A DNA stretch of 9,464 nucleotides from Planctomycetota bacterium (lineage in GTDB: Bacteria > Planctomycetota > Planctomycetia > Pirellulales > Pirellulaceae). Numbering within the stretch: the stretch's first letter is position 1; each line of letters begins with the position of its first letter. Shown here piece by piece: positions 1 through 6,261 of the stretch. Below the pieces are notes generated by a model. It was not told the DNA's origin. It made no database searches and was given only the letters and a program-made list of their open reading frames with translations. The DNA is taken from positions 1-9,464 of the forward strand of contig JAPLNJ010000359.1 of the NCBI GenBank assembly GCA_026692885.1. Reading direction: 5' to 3'. The position numbers were made by a program, and so were the translations under genes.

Positions 1-58
1 TCACAAGTCCGGTTCTGTGAGGGGCGTTGAAGTCGCCTTCAACGGTTGAATATTGTGA
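1..58 (+). ncRNA. Probable 3' end of a group II intron (domain V 3' strand plus domain VI hairpin), truncated by the window edge
   Basis: Seen: bases 8-15 read TCCGGTTC, preceded by CACAAG and followed by TGTGAGGGG. A perfect 8-bp hairpin follows, with arms at 25-32 (CGTTGAAG) and 37-44 (CTTCAACG) and loop TCGC. Known: group II intron domain V has a 5' strand starting GAGC and a 3' strand ending GTTC, followed after a short linker by the domain VI stem-loop near the 3' splice site. TCCGGTTC would pair with an upstream GAGCCGGA. Inference: an intron, probably with a reverse transcriptase/maturase gene, lies just left of the window and ends near base 55-60. The 5' strand of domain V is outside the window, so the fold cannot be verified, and the exact 3' splice site and branch adenosine were not assigned. 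Confidence 0.5.
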
Positions 59-111
59 CACTCTTCAGATCGAAAGAGAAGAGCAACAGGGAATACAAAC
101 CAGACCTACCG

Positions 112-117
112 AAGGAG
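112..117 (+). promoter_or_regulatory. Shine-Dalgarno site that sets the start of the GH127-type gene
   Basis: AAGGAG lies 8 bases before the ATG at 126. The in-frame ATG at 27 has no such site and falls in the putative intron domain VI hairpin. The 126 start also places a signal peptide at the very N-terminus, so it is preferred. Confidence 0.8.
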
Positions 118-125
118 ACCATATT

Positions 126-3062
126 ATGCCTACTCGACAGAAGACGTTCTTTACCCTGTGTTGCGGCTTGTTTCTGTCAGCCCCCATCCCAGCCGGCGAA
201 TCGAGTCAGGCCATGTGCGATGTCGTCCAGCCGCGAGTGCCGGACAAACTCTGCCGCGTGACGCTCAACCAGCAGGAACTGGGCGGAGAAATCGATCGCC
301 GCCTCCAGAACCTGATCCAGCGAAACTACATGGCAGTCGATCTGGACGGTAAGTGGCTCAATCACTTCCGCAACCGCACGGACCGCGGCAGCAAGAGCCA
401 CGTCTATTACGGCATCGGCAAAGTGTTCGACGCCGGCAGCCTGTTCGCCGCCTACACGAGTGACCCGCAAGTCGCCGCTCGCACGCAGTACATCATCGAC
501 GAACTGGTGAAGTCCCGCGACGCCGACGGGTACCTCGGGTTCTGGAACGTCGAGCCGGCAAATCGGCAGGACCACATCAACTGGATTCTCCACGAGCAGG
601 AATACATCAACCTGGCGCTGGTGCGGAACTATCGCTGCACGGGCAATCCGCAATCGCTGGCCCACGCGAAAATCATGGGCGACTACATCCTGAAGACGTT
701 TCCCACGCCGCAGAATCCGTGCTACGACGCGGGCGAGATCTGCACGGCGGGCCTGCCGGAAGGGATGCTGGAACTGTACCGCGTGACGGGCGACAAGCGT
801 TACTTCGACTTCGCCGCCGACGTGCCGCACGGGAATAATCGCGGCGAGGTCAAACTCGCGTCACTGCGGACGTGGGAACAGGATTTCAGCCGGCCCCCAC
901 GCCACGTGTACGTCATGCTCGCGCGCTGCTACGCCCAGACCGAATTGTACCGCCTGACCGGTGAGGAGCAGCTGCTGCACATGAGCCAGTTCATGCGCAA
1001 CGAGTTGCTCAAACAGGGCGCGGGCGGCATGTTGGTCACCGGCTCGTGCTCCGACGGCGAACAGTTCACCTACGAGCAAAACGGACGCGGGGCCATCGGC
1101 GAATCGTGCGTCACCGCTTACGTGCTGCGCTGGATGGACAGCCTCCTGCGGCTGGAAGGCGACATGCGCTACGGCGATCTGCTCGAACGAACCATCTACA
1201 ACGCCCTGTTCGCGGCCAACTCGCCCGACGGACGCTGGATCCGCTACTTCACCCCGTTCACCGGCGACCGCCAGTACGACACCCGCGACTTCTTCTGCTG
1301 CTGCGGGAATTATCGCCGGGCGGTGGCGGAGCTGCCGCAGAAGGTGTACTACCGCACACCCGATGGCGGAATCGCGTTGAATCTGTTCACCAACTCGAAA
1401 AAGGCGTTCGACGTGCAAGGGCAGACCGTCACGATTCTGCAGGAAACTGCGTACCCGAACGACGGCGAAGTGAAGCTGACGTTCTCGACCCAAAAACAAA
1501 AACCGGTGGCGTTCGCGTTTCAATTCCGCACGCCGCGCTGGTCTGAGAAGATCACGCTGCGGGTGAACGACGAAGCTCCCGTGACCATTGATCCGGTGGG
1601 GCAGAAACTCGGCTGCTACGGGTTGAATCGGACCTGGAAAGACGGCGACGTGGTGAACATCTCGATGCCGATGGCCTGGCGATTCCTGCGCGGCCGGGCG
1701 GTCCAGGACGGCCGCGTGGTGCTGTTGCGTGGCCCGCTGGTGTATTGCATCGGCAAAGACCAGAATGCCGAACTGCTCAAGAAGTGCCCCGAACCGCGGA
1801 ATCTGGTCATCGATCCGGCTTCCATCGCCGAACCGGTAGCAGATGCTTCGATTCGTCCGAACGGTTGGAAAGTCATCGCCCAAGCGTGGCTGAATCAGGA
1901 TCGCACCGGCGAAAAAGTCGCTGTCACGCTGACCGAGTTCATCGACCCCAGCGGCCAGGACGTGTACTTCCGTGTGCCGAACCTCGCGGCCACATCGCCG
2001 GTGCGGCTGACGGACGACGAAATCGTGTCGTGGCCGAACGAGTTCGTCAACGCCCACGTGCTGAAAGCGTTGTACGGGCCGAAGGCGACGGGCGACCTCG
2101 CAGCGATCTTCGAAATCCGCGGGGATGTCGTCGCGGACTTGGCGGCGAATTACGTCAACCCAGGCGGCAAGACCGGCGTGAAGGCGGAGTTCCCCGACGC
2201 CACGGGCGGGCGGTGGGCGTTTTACAACTGCCAGAACCGCGGGCTGCTGTCCACCGCTACGGCCGGTGATGTGAAGCCGTTGGACTCGCAATTCAAAGCC
2301 TTCGGCTCGCCCCTGGGTTACGCCTACGGGCTGGAGCAGCAGGGCGATGAACTCGGCTTCGTGTCGAACTATGCCCCCAGCGACCGGCAGGAGGACGCCT
2401 GGCGGAAGCACTACACCGAACAGCTGTTCGACCAGGTGCTTTCCGCCGCCGAGCGGAACGCTTTCCTCTACACGCACCCGCTTGCCGACGTGGCGTGCTA
2501 CAACGTTTTCCGGTGGACGCCCTCGGCCGACGTGCGACAGAAGGAGCTAACGCTGTGCGGCACGCTGTTCTCGAATCTGGGCAACGGCGTCGAACTCCGC
2601 GTCATCCGCTGGAGCGACGACGCACGGCACGAGGTCCTCGGCACATTCAACACCAAAGACCTCACGGTCGGCAAATGCGGCACCGCCGAGTTCGTCCTGC
2701 GGCTGCCGCCCGGCGAGGTTGGCAAGCATCTGGACTTCGTCCTGCACAACGCCGGTACCCATGTCTGCGACGCGACCGCCATGAAGATTCGGGCGTACAC
2801 CAACGTGCAGCGGGCCGCCACTCAAACCGACGTGACGGAAAAGGTGCAGGCGAAATTCCGCAACCGCCTCGTCACGCCGCTGGGCACGTACGCCGAACTG
2901 TTTGGCGAGGTGGCACCGGCGCCGGAGAAGACGCTGAAAGTCAAACTCAATTACTGGCGAGACGGTGCAGTAAAGTACCTGGAAGTCCCGCAGGACTCGG
3001 CCCTGGATTTGACCGGGGTGCATGGGGCTCAAAGCCAAGACAGTGCAGGCTCCCGCAACTGA
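126..3062 (+). CDS. Exported glycoside hydrolase family 127 / DUF1680 protein (beta-L-arabinofuranosidase-like) with long C-terminal extension
   Basis: The 978-residue product starts with a signal peptide (residues 1-23; TFFTLCCGLFLSAPIPA), so it is probably periplasmic or surface-exposed. Residues of about 30-420 resemble the GH127 alpha/alpha barrel (AVDLDGKWLNHF, GIGKVFDAGSLFAAY, DADGYLGFW). Known: GH127 beta-L-arabinofuranosidases use a zinc-bound cysteine nucleophile and a Glu acid/base. Candidates here are Glu312 in SDGEQF, Glu326 and Cys328 in GESC, and Cys391-Cys392-Cys393 in FFCCCGN. A beta-sandwich follows to about residue 560 (RGPLVYCIG at 535). Residues of about 570-640 resemble a family accessory beta-domain. 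Residues 640-978 are beta-rich with aromatic residues, and I cannot name them; carbohydrate binding is a guess. Family members are often about 600-800 residues, so this one is long. It is transcribed alone and faces the next gene tail to tail. Exact substrate is uncertain, since DUF1680 proteins also include other specificities. Confidence 0.85.
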   Translation: MPTRQKTFFTLCCGLFLSAPIPAGESSQAMCDVVQPRVPDKLCRVTLNQQELGGEIDRRLQNLIQRNYMAVDLDGKWLNHFRNRTDRGSKSHVYYGIGKVFDAGSLFAAYTSDPQVAARTQYIIDELVKSRDADGYLGFWNVEPANRQDHINWILHEQEYINLALVRNYRCTGNPQSLAHAKIMGDYILKTFPTPQNPCYDAGEICTAGLPEGMLELYRVTGDKRYFDFAADVPHGNNRGEVKLASLRTWEQDFSRPPRHVYVMLARCYAQTELYRLTGEEQLLHMSQFMRNELLKQGAGGMLVTGSCSDGEQFTYEQNGRGAIGESCVTAYVLRWMDSLLRLEGDMRYGDLLERTIYNALFAANSPDGRWIRYFTPFTGDRQYDTRDFFCCCGNYRRAVAELPQKVYYRTPDGGIALNLFTNSKKAFDVQGQTVTILQETAYPNDGEVKLTFSTQKQKPVAFAFQFRTPRWSEKITLRVNDEAPVTIDPVGQKLGCYGLNRTWKDGDVVNISMPMAWRFLRGRAVQDGRVVLLRGPLVYCIGKDQNAELLKKCPEPRNLVIDPASIAEPVADASIRPNGWKVIAQAWLNQDRTGEKVAVTLTEFIDPSGQDVYFRVPNLAATSPVRLTDDEIVSWPNEFVNAHVLKALYGPKATGDLAAIFEIRGDVVADLAANYVNPGGKTGVKAEFPDATGGRWAFYNCQNRGLLSTATAGDVKPLDSQFKAFGSPLGYAYGLEQQGDELGFVSNYAPSDRQEDAWRKHYTEQLFDQVLSAAERNAFLYTHPLADVACYNVFRWTPSADVRQKELTLCGTLFSNLGNGVELRVIRWSDDARHEVLGTFNTKDLTVGKCGTAEFVLRLPPGEVGKHLDFVLHNAGTHVCDATAMKIRAYTNVQRAATQTDVTEKVQAKFRNRLVTPLGTYAELFGEVAPAPEKTLKVKLNYWRDGAVKYLEVPQDSALDLTGVHGAQSQDSAGSRN

Positions 3063-3130
3063 AGCAGCGGTAGTTCAGTATGTTAAACTGGCCCCCCTGA
3101 GTCGGACAAGGAAGTTCCTATCCGTAGTAA

Positions 3131-3250
3131 GGATCGGCGCATCAATAAGTGTCGCAAGAATAGTAGACGGCACACTCCGTGTGCCGATTTCCGCACACGT
3201 AGTGTGCGGGCTACGTTGAATAGATCCGACAGTTATTGATGCGCCGGTCC
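3131..3250. mobile_element. MITE-like 120-bp palindromic element with 24-bp terminal inverted repeats
   Basis: The left arm (3131-3154) and right arm (3227-3250) are inverted copies matching at 22 of 24 positions, with consensus core CGGCGCATCAATAA. The trinucleotide TAA flanks both ends (3128-3130 and 3251-3253) and could be a target-site duplication. Inside are two more perfect stem-loops, at 3168-3186 and 3191-3209. There is no coding capacity. It lies between the convergent stops of the GH127-type and coiled-coil genes and could also act as a bidirectional transcription barrier. The mobile nature is inferred from structure only; the 3-bp duplication alone is weak evidence. Confidence 0.5.
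3168..3209. repeat. Tandem pair of short hairpins sharing a GCACAC-nnn-GTGTGC core
   Basis: Hairpin 1 has stem CGGCACAC/GTGTGCCG (3168-3175, 3179-3186) with loop TCC. Hairpin 2 has stem CCGCACAC/GTGTGCGG (3191-3198, 3202-3209) with loop GTA. They are bracketed by GTAG (3163-3166) and CTAC (3211-3214), so the pair is itself roughly palindromic. Similar GCACAC/GTGTGC hairpins are, to my recollection, common intergenic repeats in planctomycete genomes. No T-tract follows, so they are not classical intrinsic terminators. Confidence 0.6.
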
Positions 3251-3274
3251 TAAGCCGCCTACTGCCCACTCGGC

Positions 3275-4441
3275 TTAGACTTCCGCGGCGAGCAGTTCCT
3301 GCAACTGCTTCTGGAATGTCGGTAGAACCTTCATCATCTGCGAGCGCTCCTCGCCGCGCTTCTTCACGCCGAGCGTGATCCGCTTCATGTAGGCATCGAC
3401 GCGCTGGTCGTCTTTGAAGCGCGCGGTGGCTTTCATGCTCATCTTCAGGACTCGCCCTAGCTGGGCATCGACCGACGACATCTGCCGTGCGGCGGATTCG
3501 ATTTCGCCCTGCAGCCCCGCGTAGTCGGACCAATCTTTCTGTGACACCTGCTCAGGATTCTTGCGGGCGTTGACGATCCGCGGCAGCCAGACTCGCGCCT
3601 TGTCGACGATATCGACGTAGACCATGTAGGTCGGAGAATCCAGGTAGTTCTCCTGATTATCGAGCACCTTTAGAGTGGTGTCGATGGTCTGGGAGCCGGA
3701 GACGTCCTTGATGAGTTCGACCAAGTCCAGGTTGATGCCCTTGATCTGGTCGTGCAGCCGGTCCGAGATCTCGTCGAATCCTTTTGTCAGCGTGTCGTAT
3801 CTTGCGAAGGCCGGCCGCAGTCCCTTGTCCTCGCGCGCGGCCTTGAAGGTCTTCTTGAACGGCTCCTCCGCGTTCTTCGCGGCCAGACCTACCTTTTCCG
3901 CCGCCTTCTCGAGTTTGCCGAGGTCGATCTCGATTGCCTTCAGCGTTTCCAGAAGCTTTTTCTTATCGGTTTCGCTGAGATTCTTCCCCGACTCCTTCTC
4001 CGCTGAAACGACGCGGTCGTGCACTGTGCCGGTTTCTTGCGCGATGCGGGCGAGCTCGGGCTTCGCGTTGGTGTAGACGGTACAGATGTTGTCGAGGTTA
4101 GTCGCGAGAGCCTTGATCGCCTTCTCGCGCTCGTCGAGCAATTCGCCGTAGGTGTCCAGAAGGCCCAGCATTTTCTTGATCCCGGTAAGATCGTCTTGTT
4201 CGCTCTTGCCACACATCTTCTGCGCTGCGAGCAGGCTTTTGTTGACGGCCGCGCTCGCTTTGCGGGCGGTCTCGATCTGCGTCTGAGAAAGTTTCTCAAC
4301 GGTTTGCGGGCAAGCCTTTTTCCAGCTGTCGAGCAGGGCGCCGGTACCGGTGCCTTTGACCTTGCTCGATCGGTTGTTGTCCCACCACTTCTTGTTAAAG
4401 GTCTTTTGAAGCGAAATCTCTGCGACTGCTTTCTTGTCCAT
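3275..4441 (-). CDS. Hypothetical Lys/Glu-rich all-helical (coiled-coil-like) protein
   Basis: The 388-residue product is not one I recognise. Its start is well supported: GGGAGG (4447-4452) lies 5 bases before the ATG. There is no signal peptide or membrane segment, so a cytoplasmic location is inferred. Almost the whole chain looks helical, with long charged amphipathic stretches at about residues 45-115 (KLSQTQIETARKASAAVNKS), 130-205 (SETDKKKLLETLKAIEIDL) and 215-250, and again at 305-388. A segment near 255-290 (LDSPTYMVYVDIVDKARVWL) is more hydrophobic and may be a globular core. Cys44, Cys77 and Cys120 are scattered and form no metal motif. Its Lys-rich, lower-GC composition differs from its neighbours, which would fit a recent arrival, though this is only suggestive. 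It is flanked by a MITE-like element on one side and a transposase relic on the other, with no operon partner. A scaffold or filament-like role is speculation. Confidence 0.75.
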   Translation of the reverse strand: MDKKAVAEISLQKTFNKKWWDNNRSSKVKGTGTGALLDSWKKACPQTVEKLSQTQIETARKASAAVNKSLLAAQKMCGKSEQDDLTGIKKMLGLLDTYGELLDEREKAIKALATNLDNICTVYTNAKPELARIAQETGTVHDRVVSAEKESGKNLSETDKKKLLETLKAIEIDLGKLEKAAEKVGLAAKNAEEPFKKTFKAAREDKGLRPAFARYDTLTKGFDEISDRLHDQIKGINLDLVELIKDVSGSQTIDTTLKVLDNQENYLDSPTYMVYVDIVDKARVWLPRIVNARKNPEQVSQKDWSDYAGLQGEIESAARQMSSVDAQLGRVLKMSMKATARFKDDQRVDAYMKRITLGVKKRGEERSQMMKVLPTFQKQLQELLAAEV

Positions 4442-4446
4442 GATTG

Positions 4447-4452
4447 CCTCCC
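4447..4452 (-). promoter_or_regulatory. Shine-Dalgarno site of the coiled-coil-like gene
   Basis: On the minus strand GGGAGG stands 5 bases before the ATG at 4441-4439. It confirms that the start and that a lone gene is translated from here. Confidence 0.75.
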
Positions 4453-4582
4453 AATATGCTTACGTTTGTGGAAACCAATCGACCCGAGCTCGTTCCCCAC
4501 TCCGGGAGCGGCCCGGAATCAGCTCGTGCATGCGGTGTGCGAAACACCTACCCGCAATACGTGCGCAGAGATAACCGCCGCC

Positions 4583-4769
4583 AAATTTTTCTGGCGGCAA
4601 GTGGGGGCCCGGATTGCGCCTGTTGCTGTTGCTCGGCTTGTTCAATCCCGTGGTGGATAGCCTGCGGGGCCTGCAACAGGCCAGCGAATGAGAGAAAGTC
4701 CAGCAACGACTTAACCTGGGCCGGGCATCGCTCGGTTCGTTCGCGACAGACGCAGAGGGACAAGCGTAG
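4583..4769 (+). pseudogene. Decayed N-terminal fragment of an IS4-like transposase
   Basis: Reading + from 4583 gives KFFWRQVGARI. A frame change near 4605-4616 then leads into a frame (from 4617) giving FNPVVDSLRGLQQASE, an in-frame TGA at 4689-4691, and EKVQQRLNLGRASLGSF before a TAG at 4767-4769. The combination SLRGLQQASE-EKVQ-RASLGS is what I remember from the N-terminal region of a widespread IS4-type transposase in planctomycetes and related bacteria. The TGA falls where a Leu codon would be expected. Only about 60 residues remain, without the DDE catalytic domain, and no terminal inverted repeats were found. It is a dead relic filling most of the 358-bp spacer 4442-4799; I recognise nothing in 4453-4582. 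The family assignment rests on memory of the motif and needs a search. Confidence 0.6.
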
Positions 4770-4799
4770 TTGCCCGGCTGGCGTGGGACGTAGGGGATG

Positions 4800-6050
4800 C
4801 TATGGGCTGCCGACGGCGATCATATCCATCGTCAGCGTGCGGCCCGCTCGCCCCGCGCCGTACACCATCACCTTCGACGCCGCGGGAGGGCGTTGCGGAT
4901 CGAAGAACAGCGGACGCACCTTGTCGAAGCCCCTGCCCGCGTCGTCGTCGCACACGTAATACGAAGCTTTGGCCAGACGCTGCATGTCGCTGCCGGTCTG
5001 GTCGAGGATGGCCTGCAATTGGGCAAACACGTCGCGGGCCTGTTCCTCACCGCGGCCGGCCGCACGCGCGAACAGACCGGAAATGTAGACCTGCCGTTGG
5101 CTGTGGACCAGTGCCACCCGGCTGAAGGTCGGCAAGGGCCTCACGTCAGGCGGGTTGTAGTACTGCACACTTGAAGCCGGCGTGTCCGTCAGGGGTAACT
5201 GCGCGATCAATTCGATCTCGACCGGCGCCAAGGCGATCCACTCCACGAAGACCACCGGCGGAGTGCTTTGGCCCGGGAAGAACTTCTGCAGTTCGCGCAG
5301 GGCCTCAGCGGCCGACGTGGCCGGCCTCAGAAACACCATCAACTGCACCACCTGCGCCGGCGAGATCTGCAATTGTCCTAGGGTTTTCCACAGAGTGGAC
5401 ATCGACTTGGTGACCGCTGACGCGGCGAGTCCGCCTTCTGCCGGCACGCCGGACAGGTACGCCACACCGCCCCGCGGCAGCACTGCGGCATCGGCGCAGT
5501 CCTTGTCGCCGGCCACCGCTTCGCAGCGCTGCAAGGCCACGGCCTGACCCTGCTCGGTGGCCACCGCGACCGCATCGACGGCCACCAGTGCCTGGCGGTG
5601 CGGCAGGGGCGTCAGGACCGCGGTGATCGCCGGACGGACGGCGGGCTCCAGCCGTTTGCTCAGCTGCTCGCGCACGCGGTCGACGGTCGGCGGCACGATC
5701 GCGTAGACGTTCAGCCGCACGAGTTTGCCGAGGCCCGATCTTGAGGCGCCCAGCACGGCGTCCAGGTTGTTCAGAACTTGCTCGATCTGCTTGTCGACCG
5801 AACCCTCGCCCACCAGCTTTCCTTCGCGATCCAGCGGCAGGATCTGCCGCGTGTGCACCAGCGAATGGCCCTGCACAACCACGGCCTGCGACATCCCCGC
5901 CGGGGCATCGAGAACCAGGTACTGGACCGACGAGCCGGCCGTATCCTGGCCGGGTGTTTCCTGAACGGGCTTGTCCTCGGCCGCCGAGCAGTTGGCCAGT
6001 CCGACCGCACACGCCGCCAATACGGCCCGCGTCACAGATCGCCACGTCAT
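4800..6050 (-). CDS. Exported protein with three tandem RidA (YjgF/YER057c/UK114)-like domains
   Basis: The 416-residue product starts with a signal peptide (VTRAVLAACAVGLANCSAA, likely cut after Ala24), followed by a short linker rich in Pro, Thr and Gly. Three RidA-fold repeats follow, at about residues 52-165, 188-286 and 312-413. Each has the family order: a strand reporting presence or export (VVVQGHSLVHTRQI; GVAYLSGVPAEGG; QVYISGLFARAAG), a helix (QIEQVLNNLDAVL; KSMSTLWKTLGQL; DVFAQLQAILDQTG), LVRLNVYAIV / VVQLMVFLRP / LAKASYYVCDDD, and a closing strand. Known: RidA is a cytosolic trimer of single domains that hydrolyses reactive enamines and imines with a conserved Arg. By eye that Arg is replaced by Ala141, Val266 and Ala391 in the three repeats, so deaminase activity is doubtful. 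A single chain with three domains could mimic the trimer. The gene lies 211 bp downstream of the oxidoreductase gene in the same direction. Confidence 0.8.
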   Translation of the reverse strand: MTWRSVTRAVLAACAVGLANCSAAEDKPVQETPGQDTAGSSVQYLVLDAPAGMSQAVVVQGHSLVHTRQILPLDREGKLVGEGSVDKQIEQVLNNLDAVLGASRSGLGKLVRLNVYAIVPPTVDRVREQLSKRLEPAVRPAITAVLTPLPHRQALVAVDAVAVATEQGQAVALQRCEAVAGDKDCADAAVLPRGGVAYLSGVPAEGGLAASAVTKSMSTLWKTLGQLQISPAQVVQLMVFLRPATSAAEALRELQKFFPGQSTPPVVFVEWIALAPVEIELIAQLPLTDTPASSVQYYNPPDVRPLPTFSRVALVHSQRQVYISGLFARAAGRGEEQARDVFAQLQAILDQTGSDMQRLAKASYYVCDDDAGRGFDKVRPLFFDPQRPPAASKVMVYGAGRAGRTLTMDMIAVGSP

Positions 6051-6057
6051 GGGGATG

Positions 6058-6063
6058 CTCCTC
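6058..6063 (-). promoter_or_regulatory. Shine-Dalgarno site that sets the start of the RidA-like gene
   Basis: Minus-strand GAGGAG sits 7 bases before the ATG at 6050. An upstream in-frame ATG at 6095 would add 15 residues ahead of the signal peptide and has no comparable site, so 6050 is the better start. Confidence 0.75.
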
Positions 6064-6099
6064 GGTAAGTGTGATGGACGATGAAACCGGACCATTCAT

Positions 6100-6240
6100 G
6101 GTGGGTGGGCCAAGGGAGCGTAACATCTTGGTGGGCCTTCGCAAGCCGTCCTCGCCGTAATTCACTGTGCGACGACGCAACCACGTTTTGGCACAGCGAC
6201 CGCGGCCCACCAGGAACACGGTTTGCTCGACCCACCCTAC
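6100..6240. repeat. Nested inverted-repeat element in the spacer between the oxidoreductase and RidA-like genes
   Basis: TGGTGGGCC (6129-6137) is the exact inverted copy of GGCCCACCA (6204-6212). Inside this pair CTGTGC (6165-6170) inverts GCACAG (6191-6196). Outside it, GGTGGGTGGGCC (6100-6111) and the motif CGACCCACCCTAC (6228-6240) form a looser outer pair. GGTGGG-rich palindromes of this kind look like the dispersed intergenic repeats seen in planctomycetes, from memory. The element could form a cruciform or stabilise an mRNA end downstream of the oxidoreductase stop. No open frame or T-tract terminator was seen here. Confidence 0.45.
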
Positions 6241-6261
6241 CAAACCGATGAATCATCCGGG

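Noticed and set aside
27..125. In-frame ATG at 27 extending the GH127-type gene by 33 residues
   Set aside because: It lacks a ribosome site, falls in the putative intron domain VI hairpin, and would bury the signal peptide; the ATG at 126 has AAGGAG at good spacing.
861..2477. Open frame of 538 codons on the minus strand opposite the GH127-type gene
   Set aside because: It is the Arg/Val/His-rich shadow of a GC-rich gene, with no recognisable domain, while the + strand protein is clearly a family member.
3250..3278. Inverted repeat CTAAGCCG / CGGCTTAG as an intrinsic terminator
   Set aside because: The 8-bp arms are perfect, but the loop is 13 bases, it overlaps the stop codon of the coiled-coil gene, and no T-tract follows on either strand.
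6051..6095. Upstream ATG at 6095 for the RidA-like gene
   Set aside because: It would put 15 polar residues before the signal peptide and lacks a ribosome site, whereas the ATG at 6050 has GAGGAG 7 bases upstream.
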